NCBI RefSeq assembly: GCF_017562075.2
Contig: NC_054084.1
Span: forward strand, 7,172,001-7,236,000
Length of the DNA stretch: 64,000 bases
Direction: 5' to 3'
Source of the DNA: Anopheles merus
Lineage: Eukaryota > Arthropoda > Insecta > Diptera > Culicidae
A model generated the notes under the pieces. That model was not told the origin of the DNA. It saw only the letters and a program-made list of their open reading frames with translations, and did no database searches. Below are positions 48,601-62,500 of this stretch, piece by piece; position 1 is the stretch's first letter; each line of letters starts with the position of its first letter. Made by a program: the position numbers and the translations under genes.

Positions 48601-50933
48601 AGCACGTGCGAGCAGTCGCAGTTGCGGACGAAACCCGAGACTGGGTCGTTTTTCCATTATGAATAAATATAAATAATCATTACGAGTCATGCGCGCGAAG
48701 TGATCGAGACGGCGGATGATCTACCTACGACGGAGTTGGTGACTATTGGAACGAAGTCGATTGTGTCTGGATAGGTAAAGCCATTGAGAGATTAGAGACA
48801 TTGTAGGATCAAGTAAGAACTTCTTGAGTTTAGTTTGAAGCTTAAATCTCAAACAAAATTGAACTTTTTGAACATTTTGTACTAAAACTCAGGATCTCAA
48901 AAGATCTTCCATATTCTTGTCTAATCTCAATCAAATTTCCAATCTAAAGCAAAGATCGCAGAGCCCAAGGCAAACTAAATGTGCAGGCATCAGGTAAGAA
49001 CCTAATGATTGATTACCCGGTGCGACTGTGTCGAAACCTTCCATTTATGCGTCGAACTTCTGGGGCATTCAAATCGCTCTCTCAAACGGAAACCAAAAAA
49101 AGCGTCCATTCCACGTGATTGAGCTTCTAATCGGATTTCTGACCGGATTCCAAACGACTTTTGATGGATATACCATCCAATACAAGAGACCCGAAAAAAC
49201 ACGATATCCCCGAACATCTCATTTACCCATTCTCTGGGTTGTGGTGCCTTGCCCAGTGAATCATGTGGTAACCGCAAAAGTGATACTTTGTACCCAGTGC
49301 TTTGTGCCTTCCGAGACTGATATATTTATTCCTGCTTGATCTTCTTTTTTTTTTTTGCACATACACCGCTCCTATCCTACTAATCCATCTTTCGGGCGGT
49401 TTTGCTGAATGGTCCCGAAAATAAATGAACTGCTCCATCTCACAATATTCGATTACCAAACCTGAGGTTGGAGCACCTGGGGATGGGTTTCTGTGCAGGA
49501 ATGCTTCGCTCCTGTTTAGCATGGCCGTGCCTACGATACCTAGGGCGAAACCCTTTTCCCCGCTCTTCACGCCCAATCGGTTGGGCGGTGACGAACGATC
49601 ATCTTCATCATCATTAGCCTCAGCGCACATCACGCCACCCCATCCGGGGGGGAGGCAAGCGGACATCGGGAGTAGCCGTATCCTATATACACCCGTCCGT
49701 CCCCGCACGAGATGGTTTGAAGATGCCGTTTGCGCTTTGTTTGCAACTGACCGCGCACACAGCCACCGCGACACCCGGTGGACGGGTGCGGTGTGTCTTG
49801 CGGTGAAGCCGCCTCGTAGCCGTATCGTATTCGTAACTCCGTCCCTGCCCCGAGATGGGTGAGATCGTTCATCAGGCGGGCGCTGAAGACTCCTTATAAA
49901 GATGCCTTCGCACTCGTCCCATTTCGTAGGAGCTCGTAGGAGCGCTAGGATCGCGGTGGAAGGTGGTGGGGAGGCGTTGGTGGAAGCAGAAAGGCATTTT
50001 CTTTTGCGCGGCTTCCTGCTCCTTGCCTGTTTGATTGAGTGATGGACATTTTCTGGTTAAAAAGTGTATCTAATTTCTACAATCAAATTAAATTGAAAGT
50101 TCCATTTCGTCCCCCCTTAGTAGGGTGGGGGAGGTTTGGAGTGCCCGCGAGAGGGTTGACATGAAATGGGTCTTGTTGGAAGCGGTTGGAATGGTTCGGA
50201 GGCTACCGGCAGCTTCTTTCATTTCCAGTTTTATTCAAAATAACCGGCAGTGGCACACAGCGGTGTGTGACACACAGTGTGGTGTTCATTTACATGTTAC
50301 TCGTGGCGATTGGGTTGGATCAGGGGAAGAATTTCGGTAGAAGACATGCCGAGGCGAAGGGAAAATAAGCAAACTGACTGGCAGGCAGGGCAGGATTGGC
50401 TTGTTATGCAGATGATCGTCAGTCCTAGGCTAGACAGTTTGAAGAGGTCGTCGTCGGGTTGTAAAGAGAGCAGTGAGTAACGGATCTGAGATTGACATTT
50501 CATGTGGTTTTTGATGAAATAGTGCATCTGATGTCTATTCCTACACCCGAAAAAAAAACGGAGACTGTCCACCGTCCACTGCAGACACGTCTTGCTCACG
50601 TTTCGGCGGTGGATTTATGAGATCGCTGGAAGGTTCGGAATAGGCGCGACTACTACTGCTACCCAGAAGATTAAAACAGAAGCCTTTTCGTGGATCACGC
50701 TTGGATCGGCGTAGATCGCGTGGTGCGCTCCCTGCTGTGCCGGCAACCGAGACGGACGGCCGGACGGACGGACACACCGAGACCTTGAGAGATGAGATCG
50801 CGGTGGCACACATTTTCGGCAGCGGGCAGAGATAGCGGGAGCACATGCAGAGATATCTTAGTGGTGGCTGGTAGCTGCTTTGGTTCGTCATTCCCGTGGT
50901 GACGTTTTAATGCTATTTGAGGTGATGGTGATA

Positions 50934-50937
<4 letters not shown>

Positions 50938-50973
<36 letters not shown>
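50938..50973. repeat. (GA)n microsatellite
   Basis: About 18 GA units inside the hamlet-upstream region. Confidence 0.9.
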
Positions 50974-50974
<1 letters not shown>

Positions 50975-53900
50975 GGGAGGAGAAAGGGGAACTACAACAT
51001 CGCTTGTAACATCGCTTTGCGTGATGGATTTCTTGTCCACCGTCGGCGTGTCGTTGATCGATGCCGTACCGGTGAGAATTTGATACATTTTTGGGCTTCC
51101 GTACTTTGCCGACCCGTTTTTTGGAGGAGATTTTTTCGGGGGTAGAAGACATGAAGCTCATCTTTTGTATCTCCAAATACATGGACTGGTTGTCTTGTGT
51201 GTTTTATTCTACTTGGAGCCTCCAAAGCTCCCCAAACTTCCAAAGTGATCGATTGACGGCGTTAAGTGGTAAAAGCCGACCGCCTTATAACCGCCTCTTC
51301 TGCCTTCGCGGGGAAGTCGTCAGCCGGGCGGGTAACTGGATCCTGGGAACCGCAATCGCTTCTCCGTGACGTGCATGATCGTGGCATCGCGTTTTCTTTT
51401 TAAATATAACATATAATAAATATAAACAACAACGACGGTCTGTTTCAAAAGCCGGACGAAAGTGGGACCACGGTTGGTTTTGTGGCGAATGTGGCAATAA
51501 ATCAAACGCGGCCGATTCGATGCGCACCGGAAATAAGATACGCGCACCAGCCGGGAACGGGAACGGTTACGCACACGGAAAAAGAAACGGTCCGAAACGG
51601 AGCTGGGGTGAAAACTTTACTCTGCGGTTGATGGGCCGCAGCAAAATTGGAGCAGAAAAGTGCATCGCGTCGCATCGCGGTCGTCACTTTCCTATCAGAT
51701 CTCGATCCGTCTTCATCTAGTAATAAAGGGGGAAGGTAGTGGGGTTAGGGCAAGCTGGGGGAGTTTTCCATTTTCCAAGATCACGACCGATCGATAGGTG
51801 GTGTGCTGGTGATGTGTGTTTGTGTGCAAAAAAGGGGCATTAAAAAGCCTCCGCTGTCACAACACGGCAGTCGCAACAGGCGGTCTTAATTGAGACGTTA
51901 TAAATTCACGACTTCGCTCCAATTGGTACACAGACACACACTTGGACGTGGAAATAGCCCCTCTAAACGAAAAATAAGGTCAACAAACAGACTGCAAAGG
52001 TTTTGTCCTGGCGTGTTTGATGTTTTTGCAGCCGACGACACGATAAGAGCGCCGTTCGTTTGCATTAATTGAATCATTAATTTCCATGCAATCCAATCCG
52101 CTGGCGGATGCTACAGCCCGATAGCTTCCCTTTTTTGCATCTGCAAACTCTGACTCTGGGACAGGTGAAAACGGTGCAATCGTACACAAGGGAGTACCAG
52201 TCAACCTGTTGACAACTTTTTGAACCGTGCGGGCCAATCCGGTGCAATCAAGAGCACCGCGACCGCGGTGAATGCATCCTCCCGATGCTATCGTTTTGTT
52301 GGACAGGCCGTCCTGGCTATACTAAAAAACCCGTAGCCCATGCTTGATAGTGCACTCGGGCTACACGCGAGGTAATTTCGAATCCGGTGTTGGAAAGAAT
52401 CGGTCCCGCTAGGAAAGGTATCTATTTTCGTGACAGCTGAATTGGCGGTCGATACGCGGTAGCATTGGAGCCTCGGCGAAGGAGCCGACAGTCTTCGTTC
52501 GGAATTGCTCTGATTAGTGGGTGTGCGGTGATGTGTAATGGCTTCCCTTGGAAAGATCGGCGTGTGAGATGAGCTGAGACAGGCACGGTGAGGTTTTCAC
52601 TTTCCCGGCAAGAGCTTCTGGCCGAGAAGCGCAGGCATCTTGATGAGCTTGTCGTTTGCAGAGTTTTCCAGAGAGTGCTTCGAGGAGCTCTGATTAGTGT
52701 GATTGAATCGCTTCTTGACTCCCTTGCGAGAACCGTTAAAACATTCCAAACAGCAATCGGCTAAAAGGAGTCAAACTCTGGGTTGGTATTGCTCGCCGAG
52801 CAACTGAAACGAATGGAATAGATCTACTGCTCGCTTACAGCACACCCTTTCGAAGCGTGCGGTGGAATGGATTTGGCAAATTCCAATGTCCAGTCACTCG
52901 CAAAGATATCCAGCTGCACCGCAGATGGATAGAAACATTTTCAAGGATGTGATTTAGCTCCGGTAGCCTCCGGGCGACTACTGGTATTAAGCGGACAGCG
53001 GCCAGTCCGAAATTGGAACGCCAGCAGTGAATTAGCCCAGTTTCGATTAGTCCCGGGTCTAAGTAAGTCTGCCCAAGAGTTGCCGCGAAAAAAAAAGGAA
53101 TAGTCACATTGGATGGAACTGTGCAATCGCTTGCAGCCTGTGAGACTGTGGACGGTGGAGATATCATATTTCAACATTCTCCGCCCGTGCACCCATTAGA
53201 TAGGGCCGCCGTGAAAAAGCCGCGCACACGATCAAACAAGATCATACGCCGAAGTTCTACCCTCGGCGCGTCCCGAGCGTCCATGATGTCCGGGGCGTAC
53301 GCGCTTTCGTACGCTCGCGTGATCTAGAAGAACCAATTAATTTCGAGGTGATCATGGAGAGGGAGCCAGCTTCATGAATATTGATCGTTCGTTCACCGAT
53401 CCGGGGGAGCCCGCGGTGCGGTTGCCTTTCACCTTGAGCTGAGCGGTTTGAGCGTCTCTGTCCCGGGCTGATGGACACTGCTGTTTGCTGCCGTTTGTGA
53501 CTGTGACGACGCCCTTTTCCTGCGCCACACCGGTGATCGCACACCGCGGACGATAATCGCACTGGGCGCGTAATGATGGCGTTCATCGATTAGAGCGCGC
53601 CGCGTGCATCGCGATCGGAGCCGTTCTAGTTCTCCGTGGGCTGCAATCATTCTAATGATTACGCAAACGCTAATTGATTGCTCTCGTCCTTTCGGAGGGG
53701 CACCCGAAAAACCGGTTGCTAGGGGAAGGGGCGCTTGGAACCCCCTCGTCTCAACCGATTCGCCTGCCGGAAGTCGCGAAATTGATTATTTGGCCAGAAA
53801 GGCAAGATTTGTCATCGGATTTAGGATTTTGGACTCGGTCGGCTCGGAGTAAGCACATTTTTCACAACTCACTCAAAGATTTGCGGAGAGATCTTTGCCT

Positions 53901-56520
53901 TTTTTTTTTCTTCTTCATTGCTGATCTCGTCCAGCAGATAGTACAGCCCAGGGCCTAAAGGTGGCCTTCGCGCGGCTTTACACCGCGCGGTGCGGTGTGT
54001 TTGGAGGGTTTGGCGAATTTCATGGCCGAAGGCGATCGATTGCTTTGGGTGCGCGCTTCTACGCGATCTACATAAAGCTAATTAATTATGTGGCTGCAGT
54101 CCGCGCGCAGATGTAGATCAGCGATTGATCACGGGCAGATCGCGCTCAGAGTGTGGTGGAGGATTTAGCAGAGCAGAGCTCCGATCGATCGGTCCATGGC
54201 AAACGCTTGCCGTCATAAAATCAGATAAAAATTAAAAGAGAATTTAAATATGTCATCGTTTAGCAGTGGCGTGTTGGAGGGCGTTCGGTTATATAGATTG
54301 GGGAGTCACTTACACATACCTAGACACACAGCAGATAAATTATTTCCGATGGCAGCCGGTCGATAAGGGTGGGTTAATGATTTTTCCGATTACTGTTTAG
54401 CGCTCATCGTGCCGGGAGTGTGCGATAGGAAATATAATACGCGCAAGACGCTGCTTTTAACGACGCGCTAGATTGTGTTGCGTGTGTGGTAGAGTGTCGA
54501 ATTTAGCTGCAGGCGTTGTAATAAGTAGAGTGGTCAGTTTGATGAGTTTACATTTCTGCCCCAGGGGAAAGCAAGAGAGCAAATCTTAAGAGTCGCGAAA
54601 GGCTCAAACTATATAAAATCGCTTTTGCGCAACAATGTTGATCGATGCTGTGTTTGGGAAAGCCGAATATGGAGCAGATCACAGCAACAAAAAGGAGGTA
54701 AAACATCACATCCCACTTGTAACGGATGTATCCGCCCGAGCTGCATCTGTTTTGCAAACATTTCAATTTTATTGCATGTGCAATTTTTATGTCTTTATGT
54801 ACGATGTGTCCGGTGTTGATCGAAAACTGGGTGAAAGTGTTGAAAGCGGATCGCAATCGGATCACATCAGGTCTGGGCGAAGGAGGCTACTTCTGCCCAC
54901 ATACCCACTCGGAACACACAGAAATGGACACCATCCTTACGGTATTCCACCCCCTTTTTTCTCTCGGACGTCCTCCGATTCCTGTGCGATGATTGCGGTG
55001 TTGTCGGGCCAATAAAACACTAGACACGGCAGGCACACGCACACACACACACACACACGCCAGAGTTCGTCGACATGACATGGTGGTACACCCGACACCT
55101 TCGCCGCTGCTGGCGAAGACTTTCACGGGGGGAATGAAACTGCAAATCAGTGCCGAAGCGCACGATAAGCCTTATTATTAGACCGCATAAGTTCCATTGA
55201 TTGACGCTCTAATCCGTGGTGGCCGCACGCGGTAGTGGAGGGTGATGAAGTTCCTGCGATCTTCGTTCCTGTGGGCCCCGGTGGCAATGATGGGCTAGTG
55301 TTTGACCGACGCCAGGACGCCAGCTGCGGCTTCCCCCCGTTTCGCGATCGATATCGGGCAGGGGCACGGCTACAAAGAAGCACTCCAAAAGGGATCTGCT
55401 CGTCCCGCATGTGCAGACGGTGCATTAGGCTATCGTGACCGGGCAAAAAAAAAAAAGAAGAACGGGGCGAGAGAATTCTCCACATCCAGAGACCTCTAAT
55501 GCCCAATAATCACACTGACCTAGAAAGCGTTTGCTACGGTTGCTTGATGACCCATCATCATCGTGGTGGAGGCCCTGTTTGATTCAATTCTCATCACAAC
55601 CTGATCGTCTTGCACTTGGCAGCGGTTTCGCAGGTTGTGTACCCTGGGGAAGCTTTTGTGAAAAGCTCCCAAGCATACATTATTAGACGGTGGCGGGAAG
55701 GCTTTTAGTGCCTTGCTGCGACAACAACGGATGGCAATGACAGTGCCCCGGCTAATGGTTGGTCCATTTTATTGGAGAGACGGCGATGCGGTGATGCCGT
55801 GAAGATGGACTTGATGGGGTGTCATTCGGTGCAATTTTGCATGTACAAGAGGAGTGGGCCTACTGTTCACATCGCAGCACACAAAAACAATAGAGCAGAC
55901 CATTTTTGCACACCACAATGCTTCTCCACTGCACACAGTAAACACTAACTGCTCCCGTCTGGGCAGAGTGTGCTCGTTGCTGGTTGATATGATTTAATTA
56001 CGCAAATGACTCGCACTGCCCTGCACGACCTGAAGAAGCCACCGCGACGGGTCCCCCTCAGTGTCATGATTATTCATTCATCTGCGATCCGGTGAGCATG
56101 ATTACGTCAGATTACGATGTGATCGAAGCAACGATGATGATGATGATGGTGCGATTGCGAGCGTAAGTGTTGTTCTTTCGCCCGCGCGACATTGTAATAC
56201 ATTTGTGCGGCACCACGGACGGTCCGGGCTGCTTCAAACTGCTGCCAGCACCGCCACGGGGGTTTGCTGAATGAGGTGACCAGGTCCTCTCGCCAGCGCT
56301 ACTAGCCCCGTGTGGCTACTTTCGGATGTCATCCTCACGCGGAATGCCGCGCGGTCGAAGGCGCGGAGGGCATCGTAAAAGAATGCACGTTTTGTTAACA
56401 GCTGACGGCGAATTATGATTGATGATGGTTGGCGGTGGTGGTAGCGTGGCTTTCATATTTTTCATTTCATCTTGAAGAGATGTTCCGATGGTTTAAATCG
56501 AACCGCGAGATAGCAAGCGA

Positions 56521-56546
<26 letters not shown>
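56521..56546. repeat. (GT)n microsatellite
   Basis: About 13 GT units inside the hamlet-upstream region. Confidence 0.85.
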
Positions 56547-56551
<5 letters not shown>

Positions 56552-59500
56552 AGGAATTGAAGCTGACATGAAGTAGCTGGCTGCATCGATCAGCTTGAAG
56601 ATCAGCTGCGATCAAGCGATTCTGAAGACATCTATCAGGCTCTCAAGCGAACCATCAGTTTCTGCAGATCTTCCGAGAGGCACTGGGAAGGAAAAGGAAC
56701 TATTTTTGCATAATCTGTGTCGTAGTGAAGGGATTGCAATAACTTGTCGTTAATATGTAGTAACGAGTTTCTATTTCCTGAAGTACCGTTTACCCTTCAG
56801 AGAGCGTCCGAATAGCATAGAATACTTCGACTGGGGCAGTGTTTTGATCACGAACCTCAGATGTTTACATTGAATTGATCAAACCCCAAAACACTCGCAC
56901 AGCAAATCATAAACATGTCCAGAAGTTACGACATGCTACCGGCATCCTCTGCTGTTTTCCGCGGGTTCTACCGGCGGGGAACATTCTCTTTCCGTTCCGA
57001 GCCCGAGCCAACCGACAATTCTCACGCGTCAAAGTGTCCAACCCATTATTGGGAGAGTGAGCAGGGAGTAACTCGGCGGGTAACATGTTTACTGCACCGT
57101 TTGAAACAATCGAAAGCAAAACAGGGGGCCCCCGTGTATGTCGGAAGCAATGAGATGGTCAGCAGCAGCAGCAAAAAAGGGCGTCCCAATAAGCGCGTTA
57201 GCAAATGTACGCCACAACGACGCTGTCTGGGAAGGAAAACGAGGTACTACAACTACACCGGTCCGGCCTGGGGTGGGCATACGTTTATGATTGACAGCTC
57301 GGGCGGAACTTTTCCATTCTTGGGGCAACGGACTTGGACCCCGGACCGCGGGTCGATAGCTGTCAATCCAGTTTTGGGGCCACACAACCTTGCTGCTGCT
57401 GTTTGCCAGCCATACATGTGTGTGAGATCATGAGCCGTTGCATCATGGGCATCATCGGAAAGCGAGAGTGAACGCGCCTGACGTGAATGGGAATGGGGCG
57501 ACGGCAACAGAAAAGCAGAGCCGAAAGAGTTGCAGTAGTTCTGTACGGTACATCCCGGGCCTCGGTGTGCACGGGTACCCATTTTTGGGGCAGTGGACAA
57601 GCGTACGTGACAAGCCAATGCAACCAGGAAGCCGGGTCCGGTTGCGACTGGACCGGAAAGACAAACAACAAACGGTGCTGCCTCCGCACGAGTGCTGCCG
57701 ATGTCTGTCAGGTCGTCGTCGTCGTCGTCGCCTTCCGGACGAGGAGTATGCGTGTTTGCGTTGGACGGGTTTTGCGTCGGTAGAATGCGTCTACCGTATC
57801 TACATACGCGCGACGACGACGACTACGACGAGGAGGAGTTGTAAACTGGTCTAGAATGCATCCTGAGCTGCCCACCTCACTAGGCTGCAATACCTCGAGG
57901 GGCTCATTTCTCAATCACAACCGATCCTCAGATGCAGTCGCGTGGTGGTAGTACGGGGAGGTGAAGATCGTGCGTGACCGCGAAATACCGCCGACACACA
58001 ACTTTTTTTTGCGCGACGACCCCACAAAGTAGAGCACGGCAAGCAGTCGGTTTGGCCTTCGATGAGCGCGCCCGGTGTTCGGTTTGGGGCGTGAAAAATT
58101 CACTCCGTTCCGTGAAAGAAAAGCTCGCGTGATCGCGTGAACAGCAACGGGTCCGCGACGTGGTCACAACGTGGTTTTCCGAATTGGTCTCGCTGGAATT
58201 GGGGAGGGTGATTTTACGCTCCAAGAAGATCGCTCGCGACAGTGACGCGTCGTGTGTCGAGTGGCAGTGTTTCCCTTGAAACAGCGGTGGTACTCCACTC
58301 GAACAATCAACGTGTCAGCGGTGAGACTACTGCCACGTACAGCCCGCGTACCGATAGGGGCTTCTCCAGAAGCAATATCCGACGGACCGATTAGGAGCGC
58401 GTCGTCCGTACGTGACGTGACAGGGCGTCGAGGTTAGACCCGTAGAGGTCTGTGTTGTTTGTGTTGTTTGCTTGCCACCGTCACCGTCTCCCTCGGGGAA
58501 AAGGGGGATGACGTTTTCAGAAGTCGGGAGGACCTCACAAAATTGACACCGACGACGATGGCGTCTACGGCCCCGAACAAGAACAGACGTCGTCGGAGGC
58601 TGTTCGAAGTATGCCTGCTACACCCACCACACGATCGCGAGGAAGTGACAAGGACTAGGGCAGCCTGGGTAGGTGAATTATGCCCCCCCAAGCATTGACC
58701 AAGCGCAAGGGAAGAGCAAGAGGGGGGTGGTACGTTGAGTTGGGTGTCATTAGCCATTGGAGCCGCCGAACGTCGCCGGACGAATAAACGCGCGAGCGCT
58801 CGCGTCCAACGTCGAAGTCGTGCGCGGAAATTACTCTATATTTTACCCTCGAGAGACAGATCGTCCGAGCGAAGCAGCCGAGCGAGTTTCGCACCGGGAG
58901 GAAAGAGGTTGCGAGGAATAGAAGATAAAAATCCATAGATAGGTAATTTGCTGCTCGCGACTGTTTACAATCATCTCGCCCCGGGCACACCACCGATGCG
59001 GTGATGCGAGTGGGGAGTCTTGTTTTACTGTTTGCTGCTCGTACTTGCTGTTTGTGTGACGCTATAGCCACTCACCAACACAAAGAAACACTTTGCCTGA
59101 TTACGCCCTTGGACTTTTCACTGGGCGTTTGAAGAGTGAGAGTAAGTGCAGCTGGAGAGACACTTTTCGGGCGTTCACTATCAGTTCAAACTACTTTGGG
59201 CCTTCCGATCACCTTGTGCGATCGTTAGGCATGAAGGTCTGATAAAAGAGTTAATTTCGGTTGTTTAGTGCCTTGGTGCTCTATTCAAACAGCCTCCCTA
59301 ACAGCATGAAAACCAAGTACAGCTACTACTGACTTGTAACCTCTTGCTTAGCTTGTTTCGCATGCTCACCTTGCAAAAGGGCAGTACCACCATCACCACC
59401 CAGTCGATTCTAAGCATAACGGCACGACTGAGACGACGTTCGCTGCCGCCGATCATAACACATCCAGCACCACACCTACTCGAGCTATTTGCGCCTCAAG

Positions 59501-62500
59501 GACTCTCTCGTCTCTTGCGCTCGCTCTAGATCTATTAAGAAATAAAAAAAAAACACGAACACGGTGGCGTTCCCGCCTGCATGCCCCTTGCGAATCCCCC
59601 GAGACGACTTCTCGAAAACGGTGCTCAAAGAATGACGGAAGCGGTGACTTGAACATTTGTCTGGTGTATCGCTCCGTGGAAAGCCGTGTCCACCTGTGCC
59701 CGTTTGGGTGTTCCACGACCCGACCCGCTTGTTTTTATGTCCGTTAAAGCGCGATTCTGAAAAGTTGTTTGGTAGTAAAATCGCTCCGAGGGCTCATCTA
59801 CATGCGCTTCCGCGTTCGGTCCTCGTTTGCGTTGCGCCATTGGCTGCTGCCCGGATCCGGAAGAGTGAAGTGTTAATTAGGCGACACCGCCCCGGATTTC
59901 GTTGACAAATGGCGCGAGTCGTAAAGGCGTATCGATGACGGACGGCCCCGGGCGGGCAAAGGTCACGATCGCGGCACCGACTCCGATGAAGAATGCTGAC
60001 CTGATGAGGCATTGGAAGACGATTGACGATTGACCTCTTGTTAACCTATCTTGGGCACGCTTTTTTTCCTTCCGAGCGGCCAGCCGCCAGGCCTGCCGAT
60101 TTCCGTGGCCAATTAGCTGCGCTACATACAGCGGTCGATTGTGAGCGGAACCTGCGCGAGCGCGCGCGCGCTCCCGCTCATCTCGCAAACGCGCGTGCGC
60201 AACGGCGTTCGATCGTGATATCCTCCCGAATCGCCCGAAACGAATCGAAATGGGCTAATCGAATGACTGGCCGCACGAGATGCTCCTGCACCAGCATCTC
60301 CCATGCTCCCTCGCCTCCAACAGCGAGCGGAAAGGCCAATCACAACAATTTATTAATTAAAGCGCATGTATGCAGACGGGATCGGAGTTGAAGTTGCCGG
60401 TTTGGGCTCTGTCGTGGATCGTTGATTTTCCACCGGAGAGCGTGCGCGAGAGCGGGGATAGGCAGGTACCGTTTCACCTCTTCGCCCCCTGAAGTGATAT
60501 CGTGACTCACCTCACGAGTTTCCCGGGGTTTTGGGTACTACCAGCCGGCACCGGCCAGGTTTCCAGCTCTTCAAGCCGAGCGTTTGCCTGCCATCTGGTC
60601 TTGGGAGATGCGCTTAGATCTGCACACGCCACCTCATCAATCCTCGACAGCAGCGTCGGCAAGCGATGCTGCACCGGGGTCGTTGGTGGAGGATGTAGGA
60701 GTGTATTTAAATATGAAAAGCCCCCGTCCGTTTGATGTAACATTTCGCGCACGAGGGTTTTGTGTTTTTTTCCGCCTCCCGCTTTATGTATCCTTCCCGC
60801 TTACGTTACATGCTGGGCGGGAGTCGCGCACAGGAGTAGCTGTAATTTAGCATAGATTAGCACCTTTATAGGCTGGCATGGCATGGCAGCCGGCTGCGGC
60901 CAAAGTTTGCACAGACCGGGGCCGCGGGTAGAAAGTGTGCATGTGTAACTAATTGATGATGGGCGGCCGGTTGAGCAAGTAAAAGGGCACAGTGCTTAAT
61001 GCGCATCGTTGAAAGGCGGCGGGCCGCGCTTTTAACTGACTAATTCAATTGATGGTGGCCCCCGGTGGCTGATTTCGCTCCGTTATGATGGACACGGTTT
61101 AGCCGCGGCAAGGCACGGTGAACACGTGAAAGTGACGTTGTCGATTAGGGGGAGAATGTATGTTTAACTAATAATTTAAAACAAAAATAGTTCAAAAAGG
61201 TTAGTGCAATGGGACGCTTGACAGTAATCGAGCAGTTACTGCTCGAAAGCAGTGCAATCTGTGTTTAAAAGTGTGTGTTTAGTTCTTGGAGCAGAAACAA
61301 TCGTTCCACCGCTACAATGTTGGGTCTGTTTTCAAGTTGAGGGCAAGTTTTTTTCCATTCCTCTTGCTTCTCTTACTCTATCGGAAGCATTACACGAAAC
61401 CACCGCCACTTTGCTCCTGATTTTGCCATGAATTATGTGTTTTTCTTGACGCGAACTAAAACGCCCCGAGCCCTGGAACCATTTCGCCCGTCCCTAACGA
61501 GCTGACCCGAACCATTTTTACGCGAACTATTTTATCCCCTCCTGTGCCTCCCCGTGCTTCAAAGTAATTCAAAGCATGTCCCGGGCACGTGGGCCACAAG
61601 TGGGCGTAGTTCAATACGGATTCAGCGTGGAGAGGCGCAAAAAGAAACGCTTCTGCGTTCGCAATAGCATCTGCAGCGGCATGGATGGCCGGAAAGGAAG
61701 GCGACCAAATCGATGCACCCTCTCCTCACCCTCAAGCGGGGGGATTAAACAAGCTACGGCTAACTAGCTGCTGTGGTTTCGTTCAGTATCAACCGATCGG
61801 CAGTATCTGCATCCTTTAAGTATCTTCTCTGCTCGACCCGATCCCGTCTGTATCTCGTAGGACACGGCTTCAAATCGATCCCGATCGGTATCGGGACCAA
61901 CATCGGTGGGGCAACTGTTTCTATTGCTGGTTACCTTTCTTCCCTTCCGCGAGATGGTCGTTGGGGGTTTTTTCCCCCTATTGTGCCCGTCGCGCCTTAT
62001 CTTGTCCCGAATCCCAATTCTGACAACGGACCGGGAAAACAAGCCATCGATTATTTCGCTTCCAGTCCACTCTTCCGCCTCGGCAGATGGGGCTTTGTAT
62101 CGCGCGAGTTTATCTAGCGCTTTGGAATGGCCGGAAAGCAAAGGGAATGGCGTGTGCGCTCGCGCCCAGGTAATAGGATCCCGGCACCCGGGGAGACCCG
62201 CCGCCCTAACGAGACCGAATCATAATTTATTGTTGCTGCGAAAATAGGAAAATAAAGAGGTTGTTTTCTCTCTCCTCCCCCTCGCAAGCCAATCTTTTTC
62301 CCCATTTTCTTTTTTGTACTGGCAGTCCGCTTTCCTTCAACTCATCTTCATCGATCGATCTCGATCGCGCATTATCTTTCGAAACGCAAGCGTCGCGTTT
62401 GACGCTTGTCGTACAAAAGGTGAACTTCACGGGCGGAAGTGTTCGGGGCGCACCAAGAATAGAGCACTGGGGGGGCCTCTCTTGTATCGCTTCTGGCTTC

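Noticed and set aside
52258..52285. Short match to the miR-124 core (GCGGTGAATGC)
   Set aside because: Only about 11 bases agree, the seed TAAGGCAC is absent and no matching hairpin arm was seen.
56915..57433. 172-residue plus-strand ORF upstream of hamlet
   Set aside because: Composition is that of GC-rich non-coding DNA, with no recognisable motif and equally long overlapping ORFs on the other strand.
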